A stretch of DNA of 48,882 bases from assembly GCA_014323785.1 (NCBI GenBank), contig JACONJ010000036.1, positions 10,309 to 59,190 on the forward strand, written 5' to 3'. Each line of letters begins with the position of its first letter. Position 1 is the first letter of the stretch. Positions 16,852-27,568 of this stretch are shown one piece after another. The translations under genes and the position numbers were made by a program. The stretch is from Paracoccaceae bacterium. Lineage in GTDB: Bacteria; Pseudomonadota; Alphaproteobacteria; Rhodobacterales; Rhodobacteraceae. Under the pieces are notes generated by a model, which made no database searches, had not been told where the DNA came from, and saw nothing but the letters and a program-made list of their open reading frames with translations.

Positions 16852-17810
16852 CACCGGAATTGGCAGCAGGTCTGGCCCAAGTCGGCTGGCCCGACGCGGC
16901 GGATGTGGCCCGGCCCTTGGCGGGCGATGCCTCTGCCCGGCGATATCTGCGTTTGTCGCGGGGTACGAAGCGGGCCGTGGTCATGTGCGCCCCGCCCGAA
17001 GAGCGGGCACATTCCGAGGCATTCCTGCGCATCGCAAAGGTGCTGCGCGCCCGCGGGTTTTCCGCGCCCGAAATCTACGCCGCGGACCTGTGTCACGGCT
17101 GGATTCTTCTGGAGGATTTGGGCGATGATCTGCTGGCACGCCTGGTCACGGCGCACCCGCACCAGATGCGCGCCCTTTATACCATTGCGGCCGATCTGAC
17201 AACCAGGCTGGCCCGTCTGGCCCCACCCGAAGGGCTGCCGGTTTTGACGGCAGACAGGATGCAAGAGATGCTGGGCGTAACCTTTCATGCCGCTGGCACC
17301 GATGGTGTTGAGGTGTGCGCAGCCCTGCAACCGGTTTTTGAGCGGGTGGCCAGGGGCCCAAACTGCATGATCCTGCGGGATATGCACGCCGGGAACCTGA
17401 TCTGGCTGCCCAGGCGCATGGGGTTGGCCCGGCTTGGCCTGTTGGATTTCCAGGATGCGATGGCGGGCCCGGCCGGCTATGATCTGATCTCATTACTTGA
17501 TGATGCTAGGCGGGATGTGCCGGACGCTCTGCGGCGGGATCTGATTGCCCGGCAGGCGCGAGATTTGCAAAGTGATCCTAGGGATTTTGCCTGGGGCTGC
17601 GCGGTTCTGTCCCTGCAGCGCAACCTGCGGATTATCGGGGTATTCTGTCGGCTGGCACACCTAAGGGGGAAGCCGGGCTATCTGAAGCATCTGCCCCGCG
17701 TCGCTGGCCATGTCATGCGTGCGGTGGCCCAACCGGGGTTAGAGGACATAAAGGGGCCTGTAAGAATGCTTCTTTCGCGCCTAAACCTTGCCAGAGGGGG
17801 TGCAGTATGA
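16848..17810 (+). CDS. amgK: N-acetylmuramate/N-acetylglucosamine kinase AmgK
   Basis: A 320-residue sugar kinase of the aminoglycoside phosphotransferase fold. By family it phosphorylates MurNAc and GlcNAc at the anomeric position for cell-wall recycling. The N-lobe reads [18 protein letters not shown]. The catalytic loop is [13 protein letters not shown] and the metal site [20 protein letters not shown]. Coupling to the next gene, the MurU-type uridylyltransferase, supports the assignment, since the two act in succession in the anabolic recycling route. It overlaps both neighbours by ATGA. Confidence 0.92.
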   Translation: MTPELAAGLAQVGWPDAADVARPLAGDASARRYLRLSRGTKRAVVMCAPPEERAHSEAFLRIAKVLRARGFSAPEIYAADLCHGWILLEDLGDDLLARLVTAHPHQMRALYTIAADLTTRLARLAPPEGLPVLTADRMQEMLGVTFHAAGTDGVEVCAALQPVFERVARGPNCMILRDMHAGNLIWLPRRMGLARLGLLDFQDAMAGPAGYDLISLLDDARRDVPDALRRDLIARQARDLQSDPRDFAWGCAVLSLQRNLRIIGVFCRLAHLRGKPGYLKHLPRVAGHVMRAVAQPGLEDIKGPVRMLLSRLNLARGGAV

Positions 17811-18493
17811 CACCCCGGGCCTGCATGATCCTGGCCGCCGGGTTCGGCACGCGGTTGCAGCCCCTGACGCGGACGCGACCCAAGCCCCTGATCAACGTGG
17901 CGGGGCACCCGCTGATCGATCACGCCCTGGAACAGGCGCGCGGGGCCGGGGCCGCGCCGATTGCCGTCAACGGCCACTATCGTGCTGATCAGCTGGCGGC
18001 CCATCTGGCGGCTGCGCCGGATGTGCGGTTTATTGAAGAAACGCCCGCAATTCTTGACAGTGGCGGCGGGATCAGGAATGCCCTGCCGATCCTAGGAAAA
18101 GGGCCGATCTGGACCCTTAACGCTGATGCGGTCTGGCGCGGGTCGAATCCCCTGCGGCTCTTGTCAGGGGCTTGGTACCCTGAGCGGATGGGGGGCCTTT
18201 TGCTGTTGGTACCCATGGCACGGGCGGCGGGCCGCAAAGGCGGCGGGGATTTCGCGCTTGATCGGGCGGGCCGGATCACTCAGGATGCCGATGGCGCGGT
18301 TTGGACCGGCGCACAGATTCTGGGCGCGGATGTGTTCAACGATACGCCTGACGGGCCGTTTGCCATCTGGCTCATCTGGAGGCGCCTGATGGCGGCGCGA
18401 CGGTTGTTCGGGATAATCTATCGTGGTCACTGGGCCGATGCGGGCCATCCCGCTGGCCTGGCACAGGCCGAAGATATGCTGCGGAGTACCTGA
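17807..18493 (+). CDS. murU: N-acetylmuramate-1-phosphate uridylyltransferase MurU
   Basis: A 228-residue nucleotidyltransferase with the signature [21 protein letters not shown] (split at about 8-28), IPVxDxP-like [14 protein letters not shown], and [12 protein letters not shown] as in MurU. By family it makes UDP-MurNAc from MurNAc-1-P, bypassing de novo synthesis. This route is the reason many Gram-negatives tolerate fosfomycin. It is coupled to amgK (ATGA). The next start codon follows its stop by one base (TGAAATG). Confidence 0.9.
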   Translation: MTPRACMILAAGFGTRLQPLTRTRPKPLINVAGHPLIDHALEQARGAGAAPIAVNGHYRADQLAAHLAAAPDVRFIEETPAILDSGGGIRNALPILGKGPIWTLNADAVWRGSNPLRLLSGAWYPERMGGLLLLVPMARAAGRKGGGDFALDRAGRITQDADGAVWTGAQILGADVFNDTPDGPFAIWLIWRRLMAARRLFGIIYRGHWADAGHPAGLAQAEDMLRST

Positions 18494-18494
18494 A

Positions 18495-21473
18495 ATGCTG
18501 TTTGATCCGTCCGAACGCCCCCGGGTCTTTGCAACGCCCCTGGGCGTAGATTTCACCACTGCCCTGATCAAGGGGTTGGAACGCCGATTGTCACGTCACC
18601 CGCCCGAAGCCCTGGCACGGGTAGAACTTTATGTGAGCACCGCGCGGATGCAGCGCCGCCTGACCGCGCAATTTGCGAAACGCCGGGCCAGTTTCCTGCC
18701 ACGCATCCGGCCCATTACCGATGTGGCGCACCGCCCGGATATGGCCGAATTGCCGCCCGCGATGTCACCCTTGCGGCTGCGGCTGAGGTTAAGCCAGCTG
18801 GTCTTGAAACTGCTTGATCACCAGCCCGATCTGGCCCCGCGCACGGCGTTTTATGCTTTGGCCGACAGTTTGGCCACACTGATGGGTGAAATGCAGGAGG
18901 AAGGCGTTACGCCCGCGGATGTGCACGGGCTGGATGTTGGCGAACACGCCACACACTGGCAGCGCAATCAGGCGTTTCTGTCCATCATCGCGGACTTTGT
19001 CGCGGCAGAGGGTGCACAGGGTGCGCTGACCGAACAGGCCCGACACGCTGCCGTGGTGGACCGATTGGCGCGGATTTGGGCCAAGACCCCGCCAGCGCAT
19101 CCGGTGATCGTGGCAGGGTCTACCGGGTCGCGCGGGACAACCGCCCGATTTATGCAGGTGGTCGCGCACCTGCCGCAAGGGGCCGTGGTGTTGCCGGGGT
19201 TGGATTATGACATGCCAGCGAAGATTTGGCAGCACCTGATGGACGCGCCTGCCAGGGATTTGGCGGGCGAGGATCACCCGCAATTCCGCCTGGGCCGGAT
19301 GGCGAACCGCCTGGGGCATGCGCCGTGGGATGTCCCGCGCTGGTGTGACGGGCTTGAACCGCCTTCGCCCTTGCGCAACCGCCTGCTGTCCCTGGCACTG
19401 CGCCCGGCACCAGTGACGGATCAATGGCGTAGGGAAGGGCCGCAATTGGGTGCTTTGGCCCCTGCCGTGGCCAATATGGTACTGCTTGAGGCCCCGACCC
19501 CGCAGGCCGAGGCCGCGGCCATCGCCCTGCGCCTTCGGAAAGCAGCCCAGACGGGGCAGTGTGCCGCGCTGGTCACGCCGGATCGGGGCCTGGCACGGCA
19601 GGTGACGGCGGCCCTTGACCGTTGGGAAATCATCCCCGATGACAGCGCGGGCCAGCCCTTGTCGCTAACCGCGCCGGGGCGGCTTCTGCGGCATTTGGCA
19701 GAGCTTCTGGCAGAGGGGCGGGCCTCCTCTGAGGCACTGATGGTGCTGTTGAAGCATCCGCTGACCCATTCGGCGCGGAATGATCGCGGTCAACACCTGT
19801 CGAGAACCCGGAATTTGGAATTGAACCTGCGGCACAACGGCACCCCCTATCCGGTGCGCGGTGACCTGATCGCCTGGGCCGGGCGGCGCGGCAATGACCC
19901 CGGCGCAGAGGCCTGGGCGCATTGGGTGGCTGACCTGCTTCTGGTTGAACCGGCGGGCGGTGCGCAGCCCTTGGCCGCGCACCTGACGCACCACCTGGCA
20001 CTGGCCAACGCCCTGGCGCACGGCGGACCGCAGGGGCAGGCGCAGCCGGTACCTTCGGGTGGGCTCTGGGCGCGGGAGGCCGGTCAGGCGGTGGCCCGGC
20101 AGATGCAAAGGGTTCAAGCTGATGCCGATGCGGGCGGTGAGCTGACCGCGGCAGAGTATCGGGATTTTTTTGCCGCCATTCTGGACGAGGAAGAGGTTCG
20201 AAGCCTGGTGCGGCCGCATGCACGGATCATGATCTGGGGCGCGTTGGAAGCCCGCGTTCAAGGCACGGATTTGATGATTCTGGCCGGATTAAACGAAGGT
20301 GTCTGGCCCGCCGCATCGGGGGCTGAACCGTGGCTGAACCGTGCGCTTCGGGCGCAGGCCGGGCTACGCCTGCCGGACAGCCGGATCGGATTGTCGGCCC
20401 ATGATTTTCAGCAGGCCGCCGCCGGAAAAGAAGTGTGGTTGAGCCGCGCATGCCAGGATGCCGAGACCCAGACCGTGCCGTCACGCTGGCTGAACCGGCT
20501 GACCAACCTGATGGAGGGAACAGGTTCCGAGTCCAAAGCCGCCCTGAAGGAGATGCGCAAACGCGGTCAAGACTGGCTGGACATGGCCGCGCGTTTGGGC
20601 AGGCCGGACAGGAAGGTTGACCCGGCCCCCCGGCCCAGCCCCCGGCCACCTGTGGCGAAGCGGCCCAGGCAATTATCCGTCACCCGGATTGAAACTCTGG
20701 TGCGGGATCCTTATGCGATCTATGCCCGTGAGATCCTGGGGTTGCGGCCGCTTGCCCCCCTGCGCCAAGCCCCGGACGCGCGGCTGTTGGGTACCGAGGT
20801 TCACAAAATCCTGCACCGTTTCGTGAAGAACACAAGCACCCGTTTGTCCGATGGTGCCGAAGACCTGTTGCGCCAACTGGCGGCGGAAGAGCTGGCGGCG
20901 GTGCCATGGCCCGTTGCCCGGCGGCTGTGGCAGGCACGCATGGACCGGATCGCCAAATGGTTCGTTATGACCGAGCGCACACGGCTGCGCCACGCAACGC
21001 CCCACCGGCTGGAGTGCAGTGCCGAATATCCGATCCCGGGAACCGGTTTTACGCTTAGCGGGACGGCGGACCGGCTGGATTTGACGCCCGATGGGGCCTT
21101 GGTGATCTATGATTACAAGACAGGCACCCTGCCCGACGGGAAACAGAAACGACATTTCACCAAGCAATTGTGGCTTTTGGCGATGATGGCCCGTGGCGGG
21201 GCCTTTGGGGGTGTTCGGGGGGTCGCCCACACCGCCTATATCAGCCTGCGTGTGGGCGTGGAGGATAAGGGCCATGATGTCACGCCGGAAGATATCGACA
21301 GGATCGAGGATGAATTCCGCCGCTTGCTGACCCATTACGGGCGGGACAGTTCCGGCTATACCTCACGCCGTGCGATGCAGGACCTGCCGTGGGAAGGGGA
21401 CTACGACCATCTGGCACGCTACGGCGAATGGGATGAAACCACGGAACCGACGCCTCAGGATGTGGGCCGATGA
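18495..21473 (+). CDS. addB: Double-strand break repair protein AddB
   Basis: A 992-residue subunit of the AddAB helicase-nuclease, which resects DNA ends for RecA-dependent repair. It has an N-terminal inactive helicase-like part (VFATPLGVDFTTALIKGL) and a central LMILAGLNEGVWPA helicase-like motif. The C-terminal RecB-family nuclease has LLGTEVHKILHRF and the catalytic LVIYDYKTGTLPDG (Asp873, Lys875). The Walker A motif of functional helicases is not evident, as expected for alphaproteobacterial AddB. The start at 18495 is one base after the murU stop. The end overlaps addA (ATGA). Confidence 0.95.
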   Translation: MLFDPSERPRVFATPLGVDFTTALIKGLERRLSRHPPEALARVELYVSTARMQRRLTAQFAKRRASFLPRIRPITDVAHRPDMAELPPAMSPLRLRLRLSQLVLKLLDHQPDLAPRTAFYALADSLATLMGEMQEEGVTPADVHGLDVGEHATHWQRNQAFLSIIADFVAAEGAQGALTEQARHAAVVDRLARIWAKTPPAHPVIVAGSTGSRGTTARFMQVVAHLPQGAVVLPGLDYDMPAKIWQHLMDAPARDLAGEDHPQFRLGRMANRLGHAPWDVPRWCDGLEPPSPLRNRLLSLALRPAPVTDQWRREGPQLGALAPAVANMVLLEAPTPQAEAAAIALRLRKAAQTGQCAALVTPDRGLARQVTAALDRWEIIPDDSAGQPLSLTAPGRLLRHLAELLAEGRASSEALMVLLKHPLTHSARNDRGQHLSRTRNLELNLRHNGTPYPVRGDLIAWAGRRGNDPGAEAWAHWVADLLLVEPAGGAQPLAAHLTHHLALANALAHGGPQGQAQPVPSGGLWAREAGQAVARQMQRVQADADAGGELTAAEYRDFFAAILDEEEVRSLVRPHARIMIWGALEARVQGTDLMILAGLNEGVWPAASGAEPWLNRALRAQAGLRLPDSRIGLSAHDFQQAAAGKEVWLSRACQDAETQTVPSRWLNRLTNLMEGTGSESKAALKEMRKRGQDWLDMAARLGRPDRKVDPAPRPSPRPPVAKRPRQLSVTRIETLVRDPYAIYAREILGLRPLAPLRQAPDARLLGTEVHKILHRFVKNTSTRLSDGAEDLLRQLAAEELAAVPWPVARRLWQARMDRIAKWFVMTERTRLRHATPHRLECSAEYPIPGTGFTLSGTADRLDLTPDGALVIYDYKTGTLPDGKQKRHFTKQLWLLAMMARGGAFGGVRGVAHTAYISLRVGVEDKGHDVTPEDIDRIEDEFRRLLTHYGRDSSGYTSRRAMQDLPWEGDYDHLARYGEWDETTEPTPQDVGR

Positions 21474-24400
21474 CCCGCGATGCGGCAACCGAGGCGCAGA
21501 TTATCGCCGCCGATCCCGCCCGGTCTACCTGGCTGTCCGCCAACGCGGGCAGTGGCAAGACCCGTGTGTTGACCAATCGCGTGGCGCGGCTGCTGCTGGA
21601 AGATGTGCCGCCAGAGCGAATTCTGTGCCTGACCTATACCAAAGCCGCGGCGTCCGAAATGCAGAACCGCCTGTTCCGGCAGTTGGGCACCTGGGCGATG
21701 ATGGAGGATACCAGCCTGTCAGAGGATTTGGAGGGCCTGGGGCTGGACCGATGCCACCTGGCACCCCCGCTTCTGTCACGGGCGCGGACGCTTTTTGCCC
21801 GCGCCATCGAGACGCCAGGCGGGCTAAAGATACAGACCATCCACGCCTTCTGCGGCAGGGTGTTGCGGCAGTTCCCGCTCGAGGCGGGTGTCCCCCCCGG
21901 TTTCAAGGAAATAGATGAACGTGCGCAACTGCTGCTGGCGGCGGATGTATTGGACCGGCTGGCCGAGGGGCAGGAAGGGCAGGATGCAGGCGCGGTAGAG
22001 GCTGTCGCGGCCCATCTTGGCGGCAGTGACCTGGACGGGCTGGTTGGGGCGGTGCTGTCCGCGCGCGATGCGTTTGACCCCGCAGCCACGGCGGATGACA
22101 TACGCCGCTTGTTCGGCGTGCCAAAGGGCGAAACGGCCAAGGCGATCCTGACCGACACGTTCACCGGCGCAGAGCAGGGGTTGGCCAAAGCATTGCTTCC
22201 GCTTCTTGATCCTGAAAGCCGCAATCTTGGCAAAAGCCATCGCATTCTGTCAGCATTCCCCTGGGACCGGCCCGACCTGGAGGCTTTGGCCCTCATCGAG
22301 ACCGTGTTCCTGTTCGCCCCGACCGCGAAGCACCACCCGGATGCCGCCAAGATTGGCAGTTTCGGCAATAAGGGCATCCGCACCGCCCTGGGGGATGCGC
22401 TGCCACCCCTGGAGGACTTCATGAACAAGCTGGCAGCTGCCCGTCCGCGCCGCCGTGCCCTGCAGGCGGCGGACAGAACTGCCGCGCTGCACCGTTTCGC
22501 CGCGGCGTTCCTGCCCGCCTATGATCAGGCGAAACAGGTGCGCGGCTGGCTGGATTTTGACGATCTGATCCGCCGCACCTGGAAAATGTTACAGGCCCCC
22601 GGCCGGTCGCAATGGGTGCTGTTTCGGCTGGATGGCGGGATTGATCATATCCTGGTGGATGAAGCGCAGGATACGGCCCCCGCGCAGTGGCGGATCATCG
22701 CCAAACTGGCCGAGGAATTCACCACAGAGCAGGGTGCACGCGGCGATGTTCCACGCACGATCTTTGTGGTCGGGGACAAGAAGCAATCGATCTATTCCTT
22801 TCAGGGGGCGGACCCTTCGGGCTTTGATCGGATGGGGGGCCATTTCAAAGACCGTCTGGGCCAAATCAATGCACCGTTTCAAAGTCGGGAGTTGATTTAC
22901 TCCTTCCGTTCCGCAGCACCCATTCTGCGCCTGGTGGACCAGGTGGCCCAGGGGGCCGCGGCCCCCGGCCTGGGGGAAAATGTGCAGCACAAAGCCTTCC
23001 GGGGGAATCTGCCCGGGCGGGTGGATATCTGGCCCGCGATCCCTAAGACTCCGGGCCAGACACCCGCGGAATGGCATGACCCGGTCGATACGCCAGCAGA
23101 AGAACATCACCACGTGCAATTGGCCCGGCGCGTCGCCGAAGAGATCAAGGGAATGCTGGACGGCAGCACCGCGATTGAGGTGGAAAAAGGCGGAACGCGG
23201 GTCCGCCGGGCGGTGCGCGCGGGCGATATTCTGATCCTGCTGCAGCGGCGTTCACGCCTATTTTATCATATCATCTCTGCCATCAAAACCGCCGGTCTGC
23301 CCATTGCCGGGGCGGACCGGATGCAGCTGGCCACCGAATTGGCGGTGAAGGACTTGATCGCGCTTATGGCGTTTTTGGCCACGCCCGGGGATGATATGTC
23401 CCTGGCTGCGGTCTTGCGCTCTCCCATCCTGGACTGGGACGAGGCCGACTGGGACGAGGCCGCGCTGTTCGAGCTGGCCCATGGGCGGGACGGATCCCTT
23501 TGGCAGGCTTTGCGCAAGCGCGGGGCGGAGGGGTCCAGGACATTGGCCATCCTGAATGATCTGCGCAAGCAGGCGGATTTCATGCGCCCTTATGACCTGT
23601 TGGAACGGGTGCTGATCCGCCATGATGCGCGGCGGCGGTTTCTGGCGCGATTAGGGGACGAGGCCGAGGATGGCCTGGATGCGATGCTGGCACAGGCCTT
23701 GGCTTATGAACGCATGCAGGTGCCAAGTCTAACCGGCTTCGTCGGATGGCTGCAGGCCGATGATGTGACGATCAAGCGCCGTCCGGGGCAGGCGGGGGAT
23801 CAAATCCGGGTGATGTCAATCCATGGTGCAAAGGGGCTGGAAGCACCAGTGGTGATCCTGCCGGATTGTGCAAAACGTGGCCGGGCCGGGCCAGCGGGGG
23901 GGGTGCAGGTGCTCACACCCAAAGGTAGCCCGGCGATTTGGAAACAGGGAAAGAAAGAAGATGCGCCGCCCGCCCTGCGCCGCGCCATCGAAGCCGCGGA
24001 TCAGGCCGAGGCGGAAGAGCGTAACCGACTGCTCTATGTGGCGATGACGCGGGCGGCCAACTGGCTGATCGTGGCCGCAGCGGGAGATGTGGGCAACGAG
24101 AGTTGCGAGAGCTGGTACGGCATGATCCGCGATGCGGCGCAGGATTTAGGGGCTGTTTCCGTCCCGATGGCGGGGGGGGAGGGTCTTCGGCTGGAGTCCG
24201 GGGAGTGGTTCGCGCCAGGGAAGGCGGTACCAGGGACAGATGTCGCGCAAGGGGCAGAACCCGACCCGCAGCAGGACATCACCCTTCCAGACTGGGCCTC
24301 TGGCTCGCCCCCGCCCCTGCATCACCTGGACCCGATTCGTTCGCCATCAGATCTTGGCGGGGCCAAGGCATTGCCCGGCGACGGGGCCGAACAGGATGAG

Positions 24401-24919
24401 GCCACCGCCCGTACCCGCGGGCGGCGGCTGCATCTGCTGCTGGAACATCTGCCAGCCTTGCCCAGGGCGGCATGGCGTGACGCCGCACCAGGCATTCTGG
24501 CGCAGGAGGCCGATGCCCCATACCCCGCCGAAGCGGAAGAAGAGCTGCTGGCCGAGGCCGCAGCCGTCCTGACCGCGCCTGCGCTGGCCCATATCTTTGC
24601 CCCGGAGGCCCTGGCCGAAGTACCCCTGACCGCGCGGAGTGAGTTAACGGGTACGCAGCTGTTTGGTATCATCGACCGGCTGATCGTGGCAGAGGATCGG
24701 GTGCTGGCGGTGGATTTCAAATCCAACGCGCGTATCCCCGACCGGCCAGAATCGGTTCCGGAAGGGCTGCTGCGGCAAATGGGGGCCTATGCCGAAATGT
24801 TGGCGGAGCTGTATCCTGACCGGCAGATCAAGACGGCCATCCTGTGGACGCGCACGGCGCAATTGATGCCCCTGCCGCCCGATTTGATCTTAGCGGCCCT
24901 GCATCGGGCGGCGGCTTGA
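21470..24919 (+). CDS. addA: Double-strand break repair helicase-nuclease AddA
   Basis: A 1149-residue UvrD/RecB-like helicase with a nuclease. Walker A is [16 protein letters not shown] (23-38). Motif II is [15 protein letters not shown] with Asp397-Glu398. Motif III includes [18 protein letters not shown], and motifs V-VI include [17 protein letters not shown] and [17 protein letters not shown]. The C-terminal RecB nuclease is [21 protein letters not shown] (Asp1082, Lys1084). The full set of motifs and normal length indicate an active partner of AddB, to which it is coupled by ATGA. Confidence 0.97.
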   Translation: MTRDAATEAQIIAADPARSTWLSANAGSGKTRVLTNRVARLLLEDVPPERILCLTYTKAAASEMQNRLFRQLGTWAMMEDTSLSEDLEGLGLDRCHLAPPLLSRARTLFARAIETPGGLKIQTIHAFCGRVLRQFPLEAGVPPGFKEIDERAQLLLAADVLDRLAEGQEGQDAGAVEAVAAHLGGSDLDGLVGAVLSARDAFDPAATADDIRRLFGVPKGETAKAILTDTFTGAEQGLAKALLPLLDPESRNLGKSHRILSAFPWDRPDLEALALIETVFLFAPTAKHHPDAAKIGSFGNKGIRTALGDALPPLEDFMNKLAAARPRRRALQAADRTAALHRFAAAFLPAYDQAKQVRGWLDFDDLIRRTWKMLQAPGRSQWVLFRLDGGIDHILVDEAQDTAPAQWRIIAKLAEEFTTEQGARGDVPRTIFVVGDKKQSIYSFQGADPSGFDRMGGHFKDRLGQINAPFQSRELIYSFRSAAPILRLVDQVAQGAAAPGLGENVQHKAFRGNLPGRVDIWPAIPKTPGQTPAEWHDPVDTPAEEHHHVQLARRVAEEIKGMLDGSTAIEVEKGGTRVRRAVRAGDILILLQRRSRLFYHIISAIKTAGLPIAGADRMQLATELAVKDLIALMAFLATPGDDMSLAAVLRSPILDWDEADWDEAALFELAHGRDGSLWQALRKRGAEGSRTLAILNDLRKQADFMRPYDLLERVLIRHDARRRFLARLGDEAEDGLDAMLAQALAYERMQVPSLTGFVGWLQADDVTIKRRPGQAGDQIRVMSIHGAKGLEAPVVILPDCAKRGRAGPAGGVQVLTPKGSPAIWKQGKKEDAPPALRRAIEAADQAEAEERNRLLYVAMTRAANWLIVAAAGDVGNESCESWYGMIRDAAQDLGAVSVPMAGGEGLRLESGEWFAPGKAVPGTDVAQGAEPDPQQDITLPDWASGSPPPLHHLDPIRSPSDLGGAKALPGDGAEQDEATARTRGRRLHLLLEHLPALPRAAWRDAAPGILAQEADAPYPAEAEEELLAEAAAVLTAPALAHIFAPEALAEVPLTARSELTGTQLFGIIDRLIVAEDRVLAVDFKSNARIPDRPESVPEGLLRQMGAYAEMLAELYPDRQIKTAILWTRTAQLMPLPPDLILAALHRAAA

Positions 24920-24989
24920 CATTCGATGGCGGCACGCCTACCTACGGCCACCGACCCAATATCGCACCTGTCCGAAAGAGACCCCGAAA

Positions 24990-25310
24990 ATGAGCACCGT
25001 TACCGTCACTGATGCCACATTTGATATCGAAGTTCGCCAATCCGTGATCCCCGTTGTTGTGGATTTCTGGGCGGAATGGTGCGGCCCGTGCAGGCAGATC
25101 GGCCCGGCCCTGGAAGAACTGTCCGCCGAGTATGATGGCAAGGTGAAGATTGCCAAGGTGAACGTGGACGAGAACCCGAACACGCCAGGGCAGCTGGGTG
25201 TACGTGGCATTCCGGCACTGTTCATGTTCAAGGGCGGTAAAGTTGTCTCGAACAGAACCGGCGCGGCCTCCAAAGCCGCTTTGCGGAAATGGATTGACGA
25301 GGCGGGGTAG
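24990..25310 (+). CDS. trxA: Thioredoxin
   Basis: A 106-residue cytosolic disulfide reductase. The active site is FWAEWCGPC (Cys31, Cys34), with [25 protein letters not shown] containing the cis-Pro of RGIPAL. The usual Trp-Ala is WA-E here, a common variant. It follows addA after 70 bases, so it may be read from the addAB operon or its own promoter. The pairing with addAB is standard in this bacterial group. Confidence 0.96.
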   Translation: MSTVTVTDATFDIEVRQSVIPVVVDFWAEWCGPCRQIGPALEELSAEYDGKVKIAKVNVDENPNTPGQLGVRGIPALFMFKGGKVVSNRTGAASKAALRKWIDEAG

Positions 25311-25317
25311 TGCTGCC

Positions 25318-25369
25318 ACCCCGGAGTGTTACCCCGGAGTGTCGTTTCAACGCCCGGGGTCACGCACGG
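25318..25369. repeat. Tandem 12-bp repeat and hairpin after trxA
   Basis: ACCCCGGAGTGT occurs twice (25318-25329 and 25331-25342), separated by one T. The second copy's ACCCCGG can pair with CCGGGGT near 25354-25360, forming a hairpin between the convergent trxA and glycosyltransferase genes. It could work as a bidirectional transcription barrier, although no T run is present. Confidence 0.45.
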
Positions 25370-26099
25370 CCATTTTATGAATCCGGTCGGTAAGAAGTGG
25401 GGCAATTGCGCGGATTACGGCGCGGTGTGTCCGTGCGGTATCGCTTTGGGAATTGTCCCTGCGGCGCTTGAAAACAATGGTGTCCCGCGCCACGGCATGA
25501 AACCATCCTCTGGCCGTCATTTCGACAAACCATTGATAGTCTTCAAGTGCAAAACCGTTCTCTATATCCCGGTGTGGAAACCCGTGGTCCAGCCAGGCAC
25601 GGCGCGGGGCCGTGCAGATGGCATCGTAGTAGTTCGCGGTCGCCATCACATGCGGCGAAAAGAACGGATCGTCCTGTTGTGGCACCGCATAGACATTCTG
25701 GATTCCGTCGAATTGCCAATTCAATTCCGGGTGAACGATCACCTCAAGCGATTCGGCCTCGGCCTGCTGCAAACACTCAAGGCAGCGCGTCAGCCAGTTT
25801 TCACTGATCAAATCATCCGCATCAAGAAAGCCCAGGAATTGTCCTGTTCCGGCCCGGGCCATGGCATTTCTGGTCAAACCCTGGTCGCCGAAATTGAACT
25901 CAAACGAATACCAATTCTGAAAATGCGGCTGACCAAAGAATGACTTCGTATCTTCTGTTGGCGTATCAAGACCAACGATGGTTTCAACACTGTATCCTGC
26001 CATGCGCGCATGGGCGACAGCGGCTTCGGCACTTTTCATGCATGGCCCTGCCATAAGACCTTCGTTGTGGGCTGTAACCGCTAAGGTGATGTCGTTCAT
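25347..26099 (-). CDS. Glycosyltransferase family 2 (GT-A fold)
   Basis: A 250-residue protein that opens with the GT2 strand ITLAVTAHNEGLM. It has a nucleotide-sugar region with TRNAMARAGTGQFLGFLDADD, where the DxDD (about 93-96) is the metal/UDP-binding motif, and ENGFALEDYQWFVEMTARGW near the acceptor-site acidic residues. No membrane segments are seen. It sits 17 bases after the upstream 450-residue gene on the same strand, forming a two-gene operon. It is likely to build a surface glycan; substrate unknown. It is AT-richer than the core genes nearby. Confidence 0.82.
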   Translation of the reverse strand: MNDITLAVTAHNEGLMAGPCMKSAEAAVAHARMAGYSVETIVGLDTPTEDTKSFFGQPHFQNWYSFEFNFGDQGLTRNAMARAGTGQFLGFLDADDLISENWLTRCLECLQQAEAESLEVIVHPELNWQFDGIQNVYAVPQQDDPFFSPHVMATANYYDAICTAPRRAWLDHGFPHRDIENGFALEDYQWFVEMTARGWFHAVARDTIVFKRRRDNSQSDTARTHRAVIRAIAPLLTDRIHKMAVRDPGR

Positions 26100-26116
26100 G
26101 ATACTGTAACCCCTTT

Positions 26117-27469
26117 TTATGTCGTGCCGTCGGGGGCGATTTTGTGTGGTTCAATGCCCGCAGGGATGTGCGTGATGCCAGCGTTTTTTGTCACCAGTTC
26201 AGCAAGCATCTTGCGGTTCTGCACATCCCTGAGGGTCACGATGCGCCGGGCGTCACCGGGTGGGATGTAATGCTGGTCAATCAGCCCATCGCGAGAGCCT
26301 TTGTCCGGGCAAATCAGAAGGTCACTGACCGGTAATAACCGGCTGATGTGGGCTTCTCCCTCAAGAACCGAGTACCCAAAATGCGAAGTGCGGGCGGACG
26401 TAGATGTAATGGCAACACGAAACGTCGCCTTCATGGCCTTGCCGTAAATTTTCATGGCCTTCCAAAGCAAGAGGCTGTCGGAACCGATAATAAGATCGGG
26501 CTTTATCCGGAACAGAAAATCCAGCAGTAAGCGGCGATTTTGAAAGGAGTCCCTTTTATCCTGGTCGTAAATCCGTGTGTAACGCACCGCGGGCGGGAAC
26601 CCCGGGATTTCGTTCGGCCCCCTCCGTGCCGTATCAATGATCACCACATTGTCCTTACCCACACATTTAATCGCCTCTTGCAGCAGGACCGGAACCATAG
26701 GAGTGCACGGGGGTGTGCCATCAAGAACCAAGACGATTGCGGCTCTGCGCCAGTTGAGCTGTTCCTGACATTGGTAAATGGCACAAATTCGTTCTTGAAT
26801 AGTTTGCCCTGAAAAGGGAAGAATCCTCAGATTAAATGCCTCGGGCCAGCACTTGCCAAGGGACGGATCAATTGCCGCGGCTTTTATCACCATCCGTCCG
26901 AGCTCGCCATGGGCAAGCCGGGCGCGAATGTCGCGGTGTCGCGCTTCAAAATGCTGCTGAATCTGCTTGCGATCCAGGCCCAGCACGGCAGTGATGCCCG
27001 GACGAAAAGCGGGATGCCCGGACATATGCCGTTTCCCCTTTTTACGCGTATACCGGAGCCAGTTATCGAACGGCGTGTTCTGGCCACACGCGGCTTTCGG
27101 ATGCTGTTTTACATAGACTTTAGTGGAAAAAAGGGGTGAGGGGTCTCGTCCCTCGGCTGCGCCAGAGCGGATGTAGTGCCAGACCGGGTCCATCTCTACC
27201 CTTGCAATATCAGGGTAGCGGGAAAAGTAAAACTCGGCATCAAAGAATGGCTTGATCCGATCATACTCATCCGGCGCACCCTTGGGGCGTGGGTTTATCT
27301 TCGCAGCCCGCACAAGAATCCCCAATTTCTCACCGTAATGGGGAACCATTTCGGCTACGTGTGCCCCGGCGCGTTCAAGTGCCTGATCATCGATGAAAAG
27401 GTCTGGAGCGGCAATGCCTGTTTCGGGTAGGTGCCGCAGCGGGTGTAATCGTATCCTCTTCTCTACCAT
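26117..27469 (-). CDS. Putative glycosyltransferase with FDAEFY-type repeat
   Basis: A 450-residue protein. Around residues 75-135 it carries FFDAEFYFSRYPDIARVEMDPVWHY (split here at will), followed by IRSGAAEGRDPSPLFSTKVY. This unit recurs in bacterial glycosyltransferases and capsule-assembly proteins. The C-terminal half alternates beta strands and helices (AAIVLVLDGTPPCTP, KDNVVIIDTAR, KPDLIIGSDSLLLWKAM), as in a GT-B fold, but no defined nucleotide-sugar motif was identified. The ATG at 27469 has GGGGTAA upstream and is preferred over an extension of 19 residues. It is the first gene of the minus-strand pair with the GT2. Confidence 0.6.
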   Translation of the reverse strand: MVEKRIRLHPLRHLPETGIAAPDLFIDDQALERAGAHVAEMVPHYGEKLGILVRAAKINPRPKGAPDEYDRIKPFFDAEFYFSRYPDIARVEMDPVWHYIRSGAAEGRDPSPLFSTKVYVKQHPKAACGQNTPFDNWLRYTRKKGKRHMSGHPAFRPGITAVLGLDRKQIQQHFEARHRDIRARLAHGELGRMVIKAAAIDPSLGKCWPEAFNLRILPFSGQTIQERICAIYQCQEQLNWRRAAIVLVLDGTPPCTPMVPVLLQEAIKCVGKDNVVIIDTARRGPNEIPGFPPAVRYTRIYDQDKRDSFQNRRLLLDFLFRIKPDLIIGSDSLLLWKAMKIYGKAMKATFRVAITSTSARTSHFGYSVLEGEAHISRLLPVSDLLICPDKGSRDGLIDQHYIPPGDARRIVTLRDVQNRKMLAELVTKNAGITHIPAGIEPHKIAPDGTT

Positions 27470-27568
27470 CTTTACCCCGTTCTTGGGCACGGCACCAGGC
27501 ACCGCGATTCTGGAACCCGCCAGCATATCACAAGACCTTGATGCCCCCGATTGGGGCCCTTCGCTTGC

